NCBI GenBank assembly: GCA_039180415.1 | Contig: JBCDDH010000054.1 | Coordinates: forward strand, 1 to 24,297 | Direction of reading: 5' to 3' | Source of the DNA: CAZIXN01 sp039180415 | GTDB taxonomy: Bacteria; Planctomycetota; Phycisphaerae; Phycisphaerales; Phycisphaeraceae | Length of the DNA stretch: 24,297 nucleotides | Part shown: in pieces, positions 18,442 to 24,278 of the stretch | Numbering within the stretch: position 1 is the first letter of the stretch | Layout: each line of letters opens with the position of its first letter | Program-made: the position numbers and the translations under genes | The notes under the pieces: generated by a model | What the model saw: only the letters and a program-made list of their open reading frames with translations | The model's database searches: none | Told to the model about the DNA's origin: nothing

Positions 18442-19503
18442 TTAACGGTCGATCCGGATCGTCACGCCATCCCGGCCGCGGTCTTTGACGTCGATCGTGA
18501 CGTCGAGGAACCGCCGAACCAGATCGACGTGCGTCTCGGTGTGTCGGCTCAGGCTCTGCGCGAGATACGCCCCGCCGCCCGCGATGGCCATCGGCAGCAG
18601 CAACTGGTCCGCGAGGTACTCGCCCACCGAGGCCGGGCTTTTCAGATACCGCTGGCACCGCTGCACCGCCTGGTTCGCGACGGCCTCGGCTTTGCGTCCG
18701 ACCTCGCCAAACCCCGTCAACACCTCGCAGACCCCGGGGCCGCCGTCCGGCCCGGCCGACTCGACCTCCAACGTCACGAGATTGCCCGGGCCGGGCGTGT
18801 TCCTCGCGTCCACGACCTCGCACGCCGCCTCGTCCCAGCCGAGCTTGAGGCGGACGATCTTCAACTCCCGCTCGGCGATCTCGCGGGGCAGGTTCGCGAC
18901 CGTCGCCACCGCGCGGCGGCGCACGATCGGCCCGCGGGCCATCAACTCGAAGCCGCTCAGCTTCGCCGCCGGTTCGATCTCGATGCGCAGCGCGCCGCCG
19001 CCCGCGGGGAAGAACCCGGGCCGTTCGAGGATCGCCGACACGTTCGGGCCCATGCGGTTGAGCAGCGGCAGGTACGTCTGGGCCAGGAAGTCGAACGGCG
19101 GCGCAAACGGGTTGTGCGTCCCGCCTTCGAGCGTCACCGTGCTCGGGCCGTCCGCGAGCACCAACGCCGGCAAGACGGTCTGCAGCACCAGCGTCGTGCT
19201 GCCCGCCGTGCCGATCGAGAATCGGTAATCACCCGCCCGCACTTTTCCGGGGGTGAACGACAGCGCCGTCGAGCGCAACGCGTCGCCCTCCGCCTCGCCG
19301 CCGCAGACTTCGACCGCCGCGCGGACGCCGGTGAGGTGCTGCCGCATGAGTCCGGGCTTGGGCCGCCCCGCGCGGATGTTCTCGATGCGGAACGGCTGCC
19401 CCGTGACCATGCTCAGCGCGAGCGACGACCGCAGGACCTGTCCGCCGCCTTCGCCTTGGGAACCGTCAATGATCGGAATCTGGGAAAAACCTGATCGTTT
19501 CAT
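18442..19503 (-). CDS. rtcA: RNA 3'-terminal phosphate cyclase
   Basis: RtcA uses ATP to convert an RNA 3'-phosphate into a 2',3'-cyclic phosphate through an RtcA-AMP intermediate. The 353-residue length and sequence fit the family: IIDGSQGEGGGQVLRSSLAL at the start, the block IRAGRPKPGLMRQHLTGVRA, THNPFAPPFDFL, the phosphate-binding RPGFFPAGGGALRIEI, EYLADQLLLPMAIAGGGAYL, and the adenylated histidine in SRHTETHVDLVRRFLDV (His321 here, equivalent to His309 of E. coli). The ATG at 19503 is preferred; a TTG three codons earlier is possible. The first codons lie inside the 3' end of the AT-rich upstream gene (38-base overlap), so this 5' end may have been rebuilt. It is last in the rsr-Y RNA-rtcB-X-rtcA array. 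Confidence 0.95.
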   Translation of the reverse strand: MKRSGFSQIPIIDGSQGEGGGQVLRSSLALSMVTGQPFRIENIRAGRPKPGLMRQHLTGVRAAVEVCGGEAEGDALRSTALSFTPGKVRAGDYRFSIGTAGSTTLVLQTVLPALVLADGPSTVTLEGGTHNPFAPPFDFLAQTYLPLLNRMGPNVSAILERPGFFPAGGGALRIEIEPAAKLSGFELMARGPIVRRRAVATVANLPREIAERELKIVRLKLGWDEAACEVVDARNTPGPGNLVTLEVESAGPDGGPGVCEVLTGFGEVGRKAEAVANQAVQRCQRYLKSPASVGEYLADQLLLPMAIAGGGAYLAQSLSRHTETHVDLVRRFLDVTIDVKDRGRDGVTIRIDR

Positions 19504-20368
19504 CTCTGTCAATTTCTAATGCCCACAAAATAACTTCGTCTGCCCATTTCCGAACTTCACGTGTATCTTTCAGCCTCAATTGATCACGATCTATTTCGAT
19601 ATTACTGGCAGGCAATCCCAATCCGTTGAGGACGATTTCGCAAGCGCACGAGTACATGTCAGCGAGTTCTGCGAGAACCGCCGCGTATCCGGGCAAAACT
19701 TCTCTTGAGTATGTGATTTTCGAGACACTGCCGATCACTTCAAAGTACTTACGAGTCTCAGTCGGATGGATGTGTGCCGCTTCACTGAGCAGCCCGTAGA
19801 TTTTGGCTGCCCGAGGGAAGTAAGTCTTGGTACTGCCGACGCAGGATTGGGGTTGAATCGACCAATAGCTCTCGTCATCAATTGATTCAATCCTAAGTGC
19901 CCACGCAATTTGTTCGATGATTTGTCGACACAATGTCGAACACTCAGGACGATATCCATGAGCGGCAACGATGGTGCTCCAATAAAACGTTGCGGGAAGT
20001 CTGCCCAAGGCGCCTATGGCCGCAAATTGTCCAATACGTTCTGTCACATAGCCTTGAGGTTTAAAGCAGTCACTCACCCCCTTGACTCGTGAAAAAGTTT
20101 CACGAAGGTTTGTTGTGAATTGAATCCGATGAGAACTCGCGGATCGTAAGTTGGAGATTGTGTCGTCATTCTTGTAGGTGCGTCGAGTATGGTCGAGTGA
20201 TTTAAGCCTTAGCATATTCGCGGCTGAGGCTACCCAGAAGTTCTCCAGGTGCTCGTCTGGCATTGTTGTGTCGCAAAGGGTCCCCCAAATGCCCTGAAAG
20301 CTGAAAGCTACTGGGTCGAGCATTGCGCCATGAAATGGGAATAAGTAATTTTGTGGACTTTCAGTCAT
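19466..20368 (-). CDS. AT-rich protein of unknown function wedged between rtcB and rtcA
   Basis: A 300-residue soluble protein from the ATG at 20368 (MTESPQNY); an earlier in-frame ATG at 20383 would add five residues inside rtcB. Its base composition is far more AT-rich than anything around it and uses codons rare in the neighbours, a sign of recent transfer. It overlaps the rtcB stop by eight bases (ATGACTGA) and runs 38 bases into rtcA, so it is probably translated from the same mRNA. The sequence is largely helical. A central stretch (TLCRQIIEQIAWALRI) followed later by IYGLLSEAAHIHP resembles the R-x-x-x-E ... LS-x-x-x-H arrangement of helical proteins such as DUF5677, but this likeness is weak. 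No nuclease or HEPN R-x4-x-H motif was found. Function is unknown; RNA repair is suggested only by position. Confidence 0.8.
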   Translation of the reverse strand: MTESPQNYLFPFHGAMLDPVAFSFQGIWGTLCDTTMPDEHLENFWVASAANMLRLKSLDHTRRTYKNDDTISNLRSASSHRIQFTTNLRETFSRVKGVSDCFKPQGYVTERIGQFAAIGALGRLPATFYWSTIVAAHGYRPECSTLCRQIIEQIAWALRIESIDDESYWSIQPQSCVGSTKTYFPRAAKIYGLLSEAAHIHPTETRKYFEVIGSVSKITYSREVLPGYAAVLAELADMYSCACEIVLNGLGLPASNIEIDRDQLRLKDTREVRKWADEVILWALEIDRDETIRFFPDSDH

Positions 20369-21860
20369 CAGCTTTGCTCGCATCCTTGATCACAAACCGC
20401 GCGTCCAGCTGCGCGACTTCGGCCGCGAGGCCCGCGGACTTCACGGAGTCCAGGACGTCGTCGAAGTTCTTGTAGGCGGCCGGCGCTTCGTCGCGCGGGT
20501 ACTGCCGGCAGTTGGTCAGGATGTCGCGCTGCGCGAACGATTCGTCGATCGATTGCTGGTCGAGCGTGCGGGACGCGTGCTTGCGTCCCATGCACCGGCC
20601 CGCCCCGTGGTTGACGGAATACAGCGAACGCTCGGCCCCGGGCAGCGCGACCATGACGGCCGAGCCGGACTGCGGGTCGCCGGGCAGCAGGATGGGGTGG
20701 CCCGTGTTCGCGAACGGCGTGTCCTTGAGCGCGTGGTGCCCGGCGGGGAACGCGCGGGTCGCGCCCTTGCGCATCACCCACGACGGCTGGTTGCGCACGA
20801 TCTCCTTGCGGGCGATGTTGTGTGAGATGAAGTACACGAGCTCGCCATGAACGCCGGGCAGCACTTCCTGAAAGGCTTCGAGCACCAGCGCGTTGATGAG
20901 CATGTGGTTGATGGTCGCGAAGTTCGCGCCCAGGGCCATGTCGTCGAGGTAGGCGTCGGCCTCGGGCGTGCCCAGGGGGGCGTAGCACAGCTCGCGGTCG
21001 GCCCCGGGGAACGGGATCGCCCAGCCGTGGAACTTGCCCTGCAGTGCGCGGAATTGACCCATCGCCAGGTCGTGGCCGAAGCCGCGCGACCCGCAGTGCG
21101 AGAGGAAAGCGACGTGGCCGTCCTTGAGGCCGAAGGTTTCGGCGACGTCGCGCTGGTCGTCGTGGATCTTCACGACTTCGCACTCGCCGAAGTGGTTGCC
21201 GCCGCCGTATGAGCCGAACTGCAAGACCTTGTTGGCGAACGAGCGGAACCGGCCGGTCTTGATCAGTCGGTCGAGCCGTTGGTACAGCGCGTCGGTCGTG
21301 TCGTCGTGGCCGACGTGGGCGGCGTCTTCGCAGCGGTGCCGCCATTGGCGGGGGATGCCGAGCATCTCGAGGGTCTGCTTGGTCGCGCCTTCGCAGGCGA
21401 GGATTCGGCCCATCTGGTTGTGGACCCGGCGGGACTTGGGGGCTTGGCGTTGCCCCTTGCCGGCCCCGGTCGGCACGCGCTCGCAGATGGCGTCGATCAG
21501 CGCGCGACGCGTCGCGCGGTCGGCGATCTGGTCGGCGGGGAGATCGAACTGGAGCAGCGACATGGAGCACTTGATGTCCACGCCGACGGGGCCCGGGTAG
21601 ACGTGCGTGGGCGAGGCCATCGCGCAGCCGACGGGCGCGCCGTAGCCGACGTGGGCGTCGGGGTTGAGCACGAGGTCGGTGACGCCCGGCGCGGTGCGGG
21701 AGTTGATGGCCTGGCGGAAGCAGTTGCTGTCGAAGGTGTCGCGGATGGCGGCGTTGCCGATGACGGTGATCGGTTCGCCCTTGCCGTGGGGCAGCGGGAG
21801 GATCGCGGTGGCGTCGCCGGTGGGCACGAGCGGAGATGGAGACGGGGTGGCGTCGGTCAT
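20361..21860 (-). CDS. rtcB: RNA ligase RtcB
   Basis: RtcB is a GTP- and Mn2+-dependent ligase that joins RNA 2',3'-cyclic phosphate or 3'-phosphate ends to 5'-OH ends in tRNA splicing or RNA repair. The 499-residue product has the key motifs: NPDAHVGYGAPVG (67-79), the metal ligands Asp95 and Cys98 in VGVDIKCSM, GGGNHFGE (219-226; His223), SHCGSRGFGH (His255), SHNIARKE (His347), and the guanylylated histidine in VNHGAGRCMGRKHA (His418). The ATG at 21860 (MTDATPSP) is taken; the long open frame upstream is the Y RNA array read by chance. It starts 47 bases after the last Y RNA. The next gene overlaps its stop. Confidence 0.97.
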   Translation of the reverse strand: MTDATPSPSPLVPTGDATAILPLPHGKGEPITVIGNAAIRDTFDSNCFRQAINSRTAPGVTDLVLNPDAHVGYGAPVGCAMASPTHVYPGPVGVDIKCSMSLLQFDLPADQIADRATRRALIDAICERVPTGAGKGQRQAPKSRRVHNQMGRILACEGATKQTLEMLGIPRQWRHRCEDAAHVGHDDTTDALYQRLDRLIKTGRFRSFANKVLQFGSYGGGNHFGECEVVKIHDDQRDVAETFGLKDGHVAFLSHCGSRGFGHDLAMGQFRALQGKFHGWAIPFPGADRELCYAPLGTPEADAYLDDMALGANFATINHMLINALVLEAFQEVLPGVHGELVYFISHNIARKEIVRNQPSWVMRKGATRAFPAGHHALKDTPFANTGHPILLPGDPQSGSAVMVALPGAERSLYSVNHGAGRCMGRKHASRTLDQQSIDESFAQRDILTNCRQYPRDEAPAAYKNFDDVLDSVKSAGLAAEVAQLDARFVIKDASKADD

Positions 21861-21906
21861 GGCAGGTTCTTTCGTCGGGCTTGCTCGGAGTATCCGGCGG
21901 GAGCCG

Positions 21907-22062
21907 CGCGGCGCGGCGACGAGGATTGACGAAACGTTTCCTGCTCTACCTGTTTGAGCTACGGCCCCGTATCCCCCGGAAAGGGAGTGGAGCCGACGGG
22001 ACTCGAACCCGCAACCTGGCGTTTCTGAACGATGTAGTTCCGTCGGCATTCGCCGCGTCGCG
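21907..22062 (-). ncRNA. Y RNA copy D with permuted tRNA-like domain (YrlA type)
   Basis: On the minus strand the ends form a lower stem (22050-22057 with 21912-21919, extended by four more pairs past a mismatch). Next comes an asymmetric loop, 5' ATGCC (22045-22049) against 8 bases (21920-21927), then an 8-bp upper stem (22037-22044 with 21928-21935). The enclosed part is tRNA-like but permuted: T-arm GCGGG-TTCGAGT-CCCGT (22012-21996); acceptor-like strand CGGCTCC (21995-21989) pairing with GGGGCCG (21968-21962) through a closed loop; UA (21961-21960, like U8-A9); and D-arm GCTC-AAACAGGTA-GAGC (21959-21943) with a GG in its loop. This order matches the tRNA-mimicking domain of bacterial YrlA RNAs. 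The 3' strand of the putative Ro site is diverged. It may form part of the rtcB leader. Confidence 0.85.
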
Positions 22063-22063
22063 T

Positions 22064-22080
22064 GTCTCCCGCCTGGAGAC
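22064..22080 (-). other. Hairpin between Y RNA copies C and D
   Basis: A 6-bp stem (GTCTCC/GGAGAC, 22064-22069 with 22075-22080) with a 5-base loop sits in the 29-base spacer. There is no T-run, so it is more likely a processing or spacing element than a terminator. Confidence 0.4.
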
Positions 22081-22091
22081 GTGTTGCATCG

Positions 22092-22236
22092 GCCCGGACG
22101 ACCATTGGGTGGCGAGACGTTGAACTGAGCTACGCCGCGAAGACGAAACGCTTCGCGACGGCGGGACTCGAACCCGCGGCCTCCCGCTCGCGCGGGCGCT
22201 CCTACCGGATGTAGTCCCGCCGGCATTCGCCGGGGC
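22092..22236 (-). ncRNA. Y RNA copy C with permuted tRNA-like domain (YrlA type)
   Basis: Lower stem 22227-22236 with 22092-22101 (nine of ten paired, one G-U, one C-C mismatch); asymmetric loop ATGCC (22222-22226) against ACCCAATGG (22110-22102); upper stem GGCGGGAC/GTCTCGCC (22214-22221 with 22111-22118). Inside: a variable-arm hairpin CCCGC-GCGA-GCGGG (22183-22196); a T-arm GCGGG-TTCGAGT-CCCGC (22177-22161); an immediately adjoining 10-bp acceptor-like hairpin (22151-22160 with 22133-22142, 8-base loop); UA (22132-22131); and GCTCAGTT, which keeps the D-arm consensus start but lacks the pairing GAGC. It is clearly related to copy D, with compensatory changes in both stems. Confidence 0.85.
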
Positions 22237-22253
22237 TTTTGCATGGTGTGCGT

Positions 22254-22418
22254 GAGGCGCGGCGACCATCGGTTGACGAAACAACGGCTCGTTGGAGCCT
22301 CCGGCCGCGTCTGGTTCCGCCACGGGCCACGCTGCGTGACCCGGCAGGGTTGGGTACCTGCACGCCGGTTTCCCGGCAACCGGTTCTGATGTAGTTCCGT
22401 CGGCATTCGCCGCGCCTC
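22254..22418 (-). ncRNA. Y RNA copy B, same architecture with non-tRNA hairpins
   Basis: It has the best lower stem of the four: 12 perfect pairs (22407-22418 with 22254-22265). Then comes the asymmetric loop ATGCC (22402-22406) against AACCGATGG (22274-22266), and an upper stem GACGGAAC/GTTTCGTC (22394-22401 with 22275-22282). The enclosed 111 bases form four hairpins in series: CCGGTT/AACCGG (22378-22383 with 22365-22370), GCAGG/CCTGC with an 8-base loop (22361-22344, T-arm position), a 9-10 bp hairpin (22343-22323, acceptor position) and GGCTC-CAAC-GAGCC (22299-22286, D-arm position). The T-loop and D-loop consensus bases are missing, so it is a Y RNA relative whose tRNA-like domain has been replaced or eroded. 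Confidence 0.78.
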
Positions 22419-22471
22419 GTTCCGTTTTCCTTTCGTATTGCTTCGCTTCTTTGCGCTTCGTGGGTTGAAAG

Positions 22472-22546
22472 CCGGGGCCGACCAACGGTGGCCGTGATTT
22501 TGGTTTCTTGGGAAAAGATGTAATCACGGCCGGCATTCGGCCCCGG
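22472..22546 (-). ncRNA. Y RNA copy A, minimal hairpin form
   Basis: The copy next to rsr. On the minus strand a 10-bp lower stem CCGGGGCCGA/TCGGCCCCGG (22537-22546 with 22472-22481) is followed by the asymmetric loop ATGCC (22532-22536) against ACCGTTGG (22489-22482). A 10-bp upper stem GGCCGTGATT/AATCACGGCC (22522-22531 with 22490-22499) closes a 22-base loop starting ACATC. The loop contains no tRNA-like domain, so it resembles the simpler non-tRNA Y RNAs. Exact RNA ends are unknown; no U-rich 3' end is obvious. Confidence 0.8.
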
Positions 22547-22552
22547 GCTGTC

Positions 22553-22575
22553 GCAGAACCCCCGGTGGGTTCCGC
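22553..22575 (-). other. Hairpin between rsr and Y RNA copy A
   Basis: A 9-bp stem (GCGGAACCC/GGGTTCTGC on the minus strand, one G-U; 22567-22575 with 22553-22561) has a 5-base loop and ends just before copy A. Without a T-run it could be a processing signal or a transcript-stabilising 3' end for the rsr message. Confidence 0.45.
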
Positions 22576-22579
22576 AAGG

Positions 22580-22615
22580 GTCGGCGTCGCCGGTGAGCGG
22601 CGCCGACGCGTTTTT
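22580..22615 (+). terminator. Terminator-like hairpin facing the plus strand
   Basis: The stem GTCGGCG/CGCCGAC (22580-22586 with 22601-22607) has an inner CCG/CGG and is followed on the plus strand by GCG and T5 (22611-22615). It has the form of an intrinsic terminator for plus-strand transcription, yet no plus-strand gene precedes it. On the minus strand it is only a hairpin just past the rsr stop. Confidence 0.4.
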
Positions 22616-22628
22616 GATCATTCGGATG

Positions 22629-24212
22629 TCACAAGGTCTGGTTCTCGATCTGGCGGACCCAGTGGCCGGCGGTTGCGTCGCCCGACGCGACGGCGGCGAC
22701 CAGTCCGAACACCGCGTCGGAGAAGCCGGCGACGTGCGTGATGTCGTCACGCTCGGGGGCTTGCACCGTGGTGTACGGCTGGATGTCCACGCAGACCATC
22801 TTCGCCCGCGGGTTGCGACGCTTGAAGATCTGCCACTGCTTCAGGGTCTCGGTCGCTTCTCGACCCATCCACGTGTTGGCGTTGGAGCCGATCCACGATT
22901 GGTTGTCCGAGACGTAGAGCACCAGGTCGCCCTTGGCCTTGCGCTCGTTGAGCCGACGCAGCGGGGCCGAGCAGTTGGTCCCCCCGCCGCCGACCGCCGC
23001 GAGCTTCCGGGCGTTGGTCAGCACGGTGTCGCGGGGGTTCAGCCGGGCCTTCCGGGACGTGACCACGTCGCACTCGAACGGCAGCACTTCCGCCGACGGG
23101 TTCTTGCGGAGCACCGCCGCCGCAACCAGGGCCGAGACGTCCACGCAGCGCACCTTCGAGGTGCTGCCCTTGCGGTACCCGGTGATCGGGCACTGCATCG
23201 AGCCGGACACGTCCGGGAGGACGAACGCCTTGCCGTCGATCGCCGGCACGTTGACCAGCGCCGCTTCCATCGCGTCCTGCAACGCCTCGCGGATCGCGTG
23301 CGGCAGGGCATCCGACGCGTTGGTGTACGCCGTGAGCAGCTGGTACGGCAGCACCCGGCTACGCCGGACCAGCTGCGGATCGGCCAACCGCTGCGCGATC
23401 AACTCGACCATGCCGCGGTCGTCGAAGACGCCGTGCCGCAGGAACGTGTTGAGGTTCATGCGGGTGGTCTGCCAGGTCGCTTGGCGGGAGATGGCCATCC
23501 AGTCACGGGCCCGGAGTTCCAGCGCGGTGAGCATCTGGAACGGCACGTCGGGCACGTCGCGCTTCTTGGCTTGCGAGCGCTTGAACGCTTCGTAGGCCTG
23601 TACGGCTTCGGGCAGCGCGGCGGTTTCGTGCGGCCGACCGATCAGGTACGCGTACAGCGCGGCGCGCTGCGGCGAGGTCGGCTTGGGGTGCACGAGCTTG
23701 ATCACGTCCGCCAGCGACGGGTCGTTGCCGACGGACGCGTGGAACAGCTGCGCGTCGTCGCGTGCGTCCAGCCACTGCCGGACCATCCGCTTGGGCAGCG
23801 AGCCGAGCGACTTACGCCCGACGACGCCGGAGCGGACGATCTGCACGAAGTTGCGGAGCATCTTGGGCGTATCGATCACCCGATCGAACACCTCGGCCAT
23901 CAGGCCCGGCGACCGCACCGACAGCACGGCGACGAGCAGCGCGGGCATGTCCTTCGTGCGCGCTTCACGCCGGGCGTACAGGGCGGCCCGAGCGACGAAC
24001 TCCGGCTCGACCCGCTGGGCGAGTTCGAGCACCGCGTCGAGTTGCGATTCGGCCGACGCGTAGAACGTACCGTTGAGGCAGCCGGTCGCCGCGAGCTGTG
24101 CGAGGGCGTGCTTTTCGTCGAGGCGGTACGCGGTGCCGCCGGCTTCGTTGACGGCGTCGGTGTTCGGCAGGCGCCGGCCGGGGGTCGAGCGGAAGAGGGA
24201 TCGGTTGGCCAT
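22629..24212 (-). CDS. rsr: Ro60 orthologue Rsr (TROVE and VWA domains)
   Basis: Rsr is a ring-shaped RNA-binding protein that binds Y RNA on its outer face and misfolded RNA ends in its cavity; in Deinococcus it works with exoribonucleases such as PNPase. The 527-residue length matches Ro60 (about 530). A TROVE domain of helical HEAT-like repeats covers about residues 16-320 (ALYARREARTKDMPALLVAV, MNLNTFLRHGVF). The VWA domain (about 329-510) keeps a MIDAS site: DVSGSM (Asp334, Ser336, Ser338), Thr412 in GGGGTNCSAP and Asp436 in YVSDNQSW. The ATG at 24212 (MANRSLF) is fixed by an AAGGAG Shine-Dalgarno seven bases upstream, although the frame stays open 28 codons further. It is the first gene of the rsr-Y RNA-rtcB-X-rtcA array. 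Confidence 0.96.
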   Translation of the reverse strand: MANRSLFRSTPGRRLPNTDAVNEAGGTAYRLDEKHALAQLAATGCLNGTFYASAESQLDAVLELAQRVEPEFVARAALYARREARTKDMPALLVAVLSVRSPGLMAEVFDRVIDTPKMLRNFVQIVRSGVVGRKSLGSLPKRMVRQWLDARDDAQLFHASVGNDPSLADVIKLVHPKPTSPQRAALYAYLIGRPHETAALPEAVQAYEAFKRSQAKKRDVPDVPFQMLTALELRARDWMAISRQATWQTTRMNLNTFLRHGVFDDRGMVELIAQRLADPQLVRRSRVLPYQLLTAYTNASDALPHAIREALQDAMEAALVNVPAIDGKAFVLPDVSGSMQCPITGYRKGSTSKVRCVDVSALVAAAVLRKNPSAEVLPFECDVVTSRKARLNPRDTVLTNARKLAAVGGGGTNCSAPLRRLNERKAKGDLVLYVSDNQSWIGSNANTWMGREATETLKQWQIFKRRNPRAKMVCVDIQPYTTVQAPERDDITHVAGFSDAVFGLVAAVASGDATAGHWVRQIENQTL

Positions 24213-24219
24213 GGTCGGG

Positions 24220-24225
24220 CTCCTT
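24220..24225 (-). promoter_or_regulatory. Ribosome binding site of rsr
   Basis: AAGGAG on the minus strand, seven bases before ATG 24212. It is the strongest Shine-Dalgarno in the window and decides the rsr start. Confidence 0.85.
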
Positions 24226-24240
24226 TCGAGCGACGGTCTC

Positions 24241-24278
24241 GGGAGAAGGTCTCCCATCGCGTGGCTCACGCGGCCACG
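24241..24278 (-). promoter_or_regulatory. Hairpins in the rsr leader
   Basis: Upstream of rsr there is GGGAGA/TCTCCC (24241-24246 with 24250-24255), and a second stem drawn either as CGCGTG/CACGCG (24258-24263 with 24267-24272) or as CGTGGC/GCCACG (24260-24265 with 24273-24278). The two second-stem forms exclude each other. No sigma-54 type -24/-12 promoter is seen in the short stretch before the edge. Confidence 0.35.

Noticed and set aside
19466..20368. The AT-rich gene as a HEPN ribonuclease or transposase remnant
   Set aside because: No R-x4-x-H HEPN motif, no DDE-type residues and no terminal inverted or direct repeats were found at its edges.
21989..22012. A tRNA or tmRNA 3' end (T-arm, 7-base acceptor strand, then CCA)
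   Set aside because: There is no anticodon arm, and the acceptor partner lies downstream, not upstream. The CCA falls in the closing loop, so it is a permuted tRNA-like domain.
21861..22406. Upstream extension of the rtcB frame by up to 182 codons
   Set aside because: The translated part is the Y RNA array and is not RtcB-like. The RtcB family start fits the ATG at 21860.
21907..22546. A CRISPR array, because a block of about 22 bases recurs four times
   Set aside because: Spacing is uneven (about 130-180 bases), each repeat pairs with its own downstream strand, and no cas genes are present. Y RNA folding explains the pattern.
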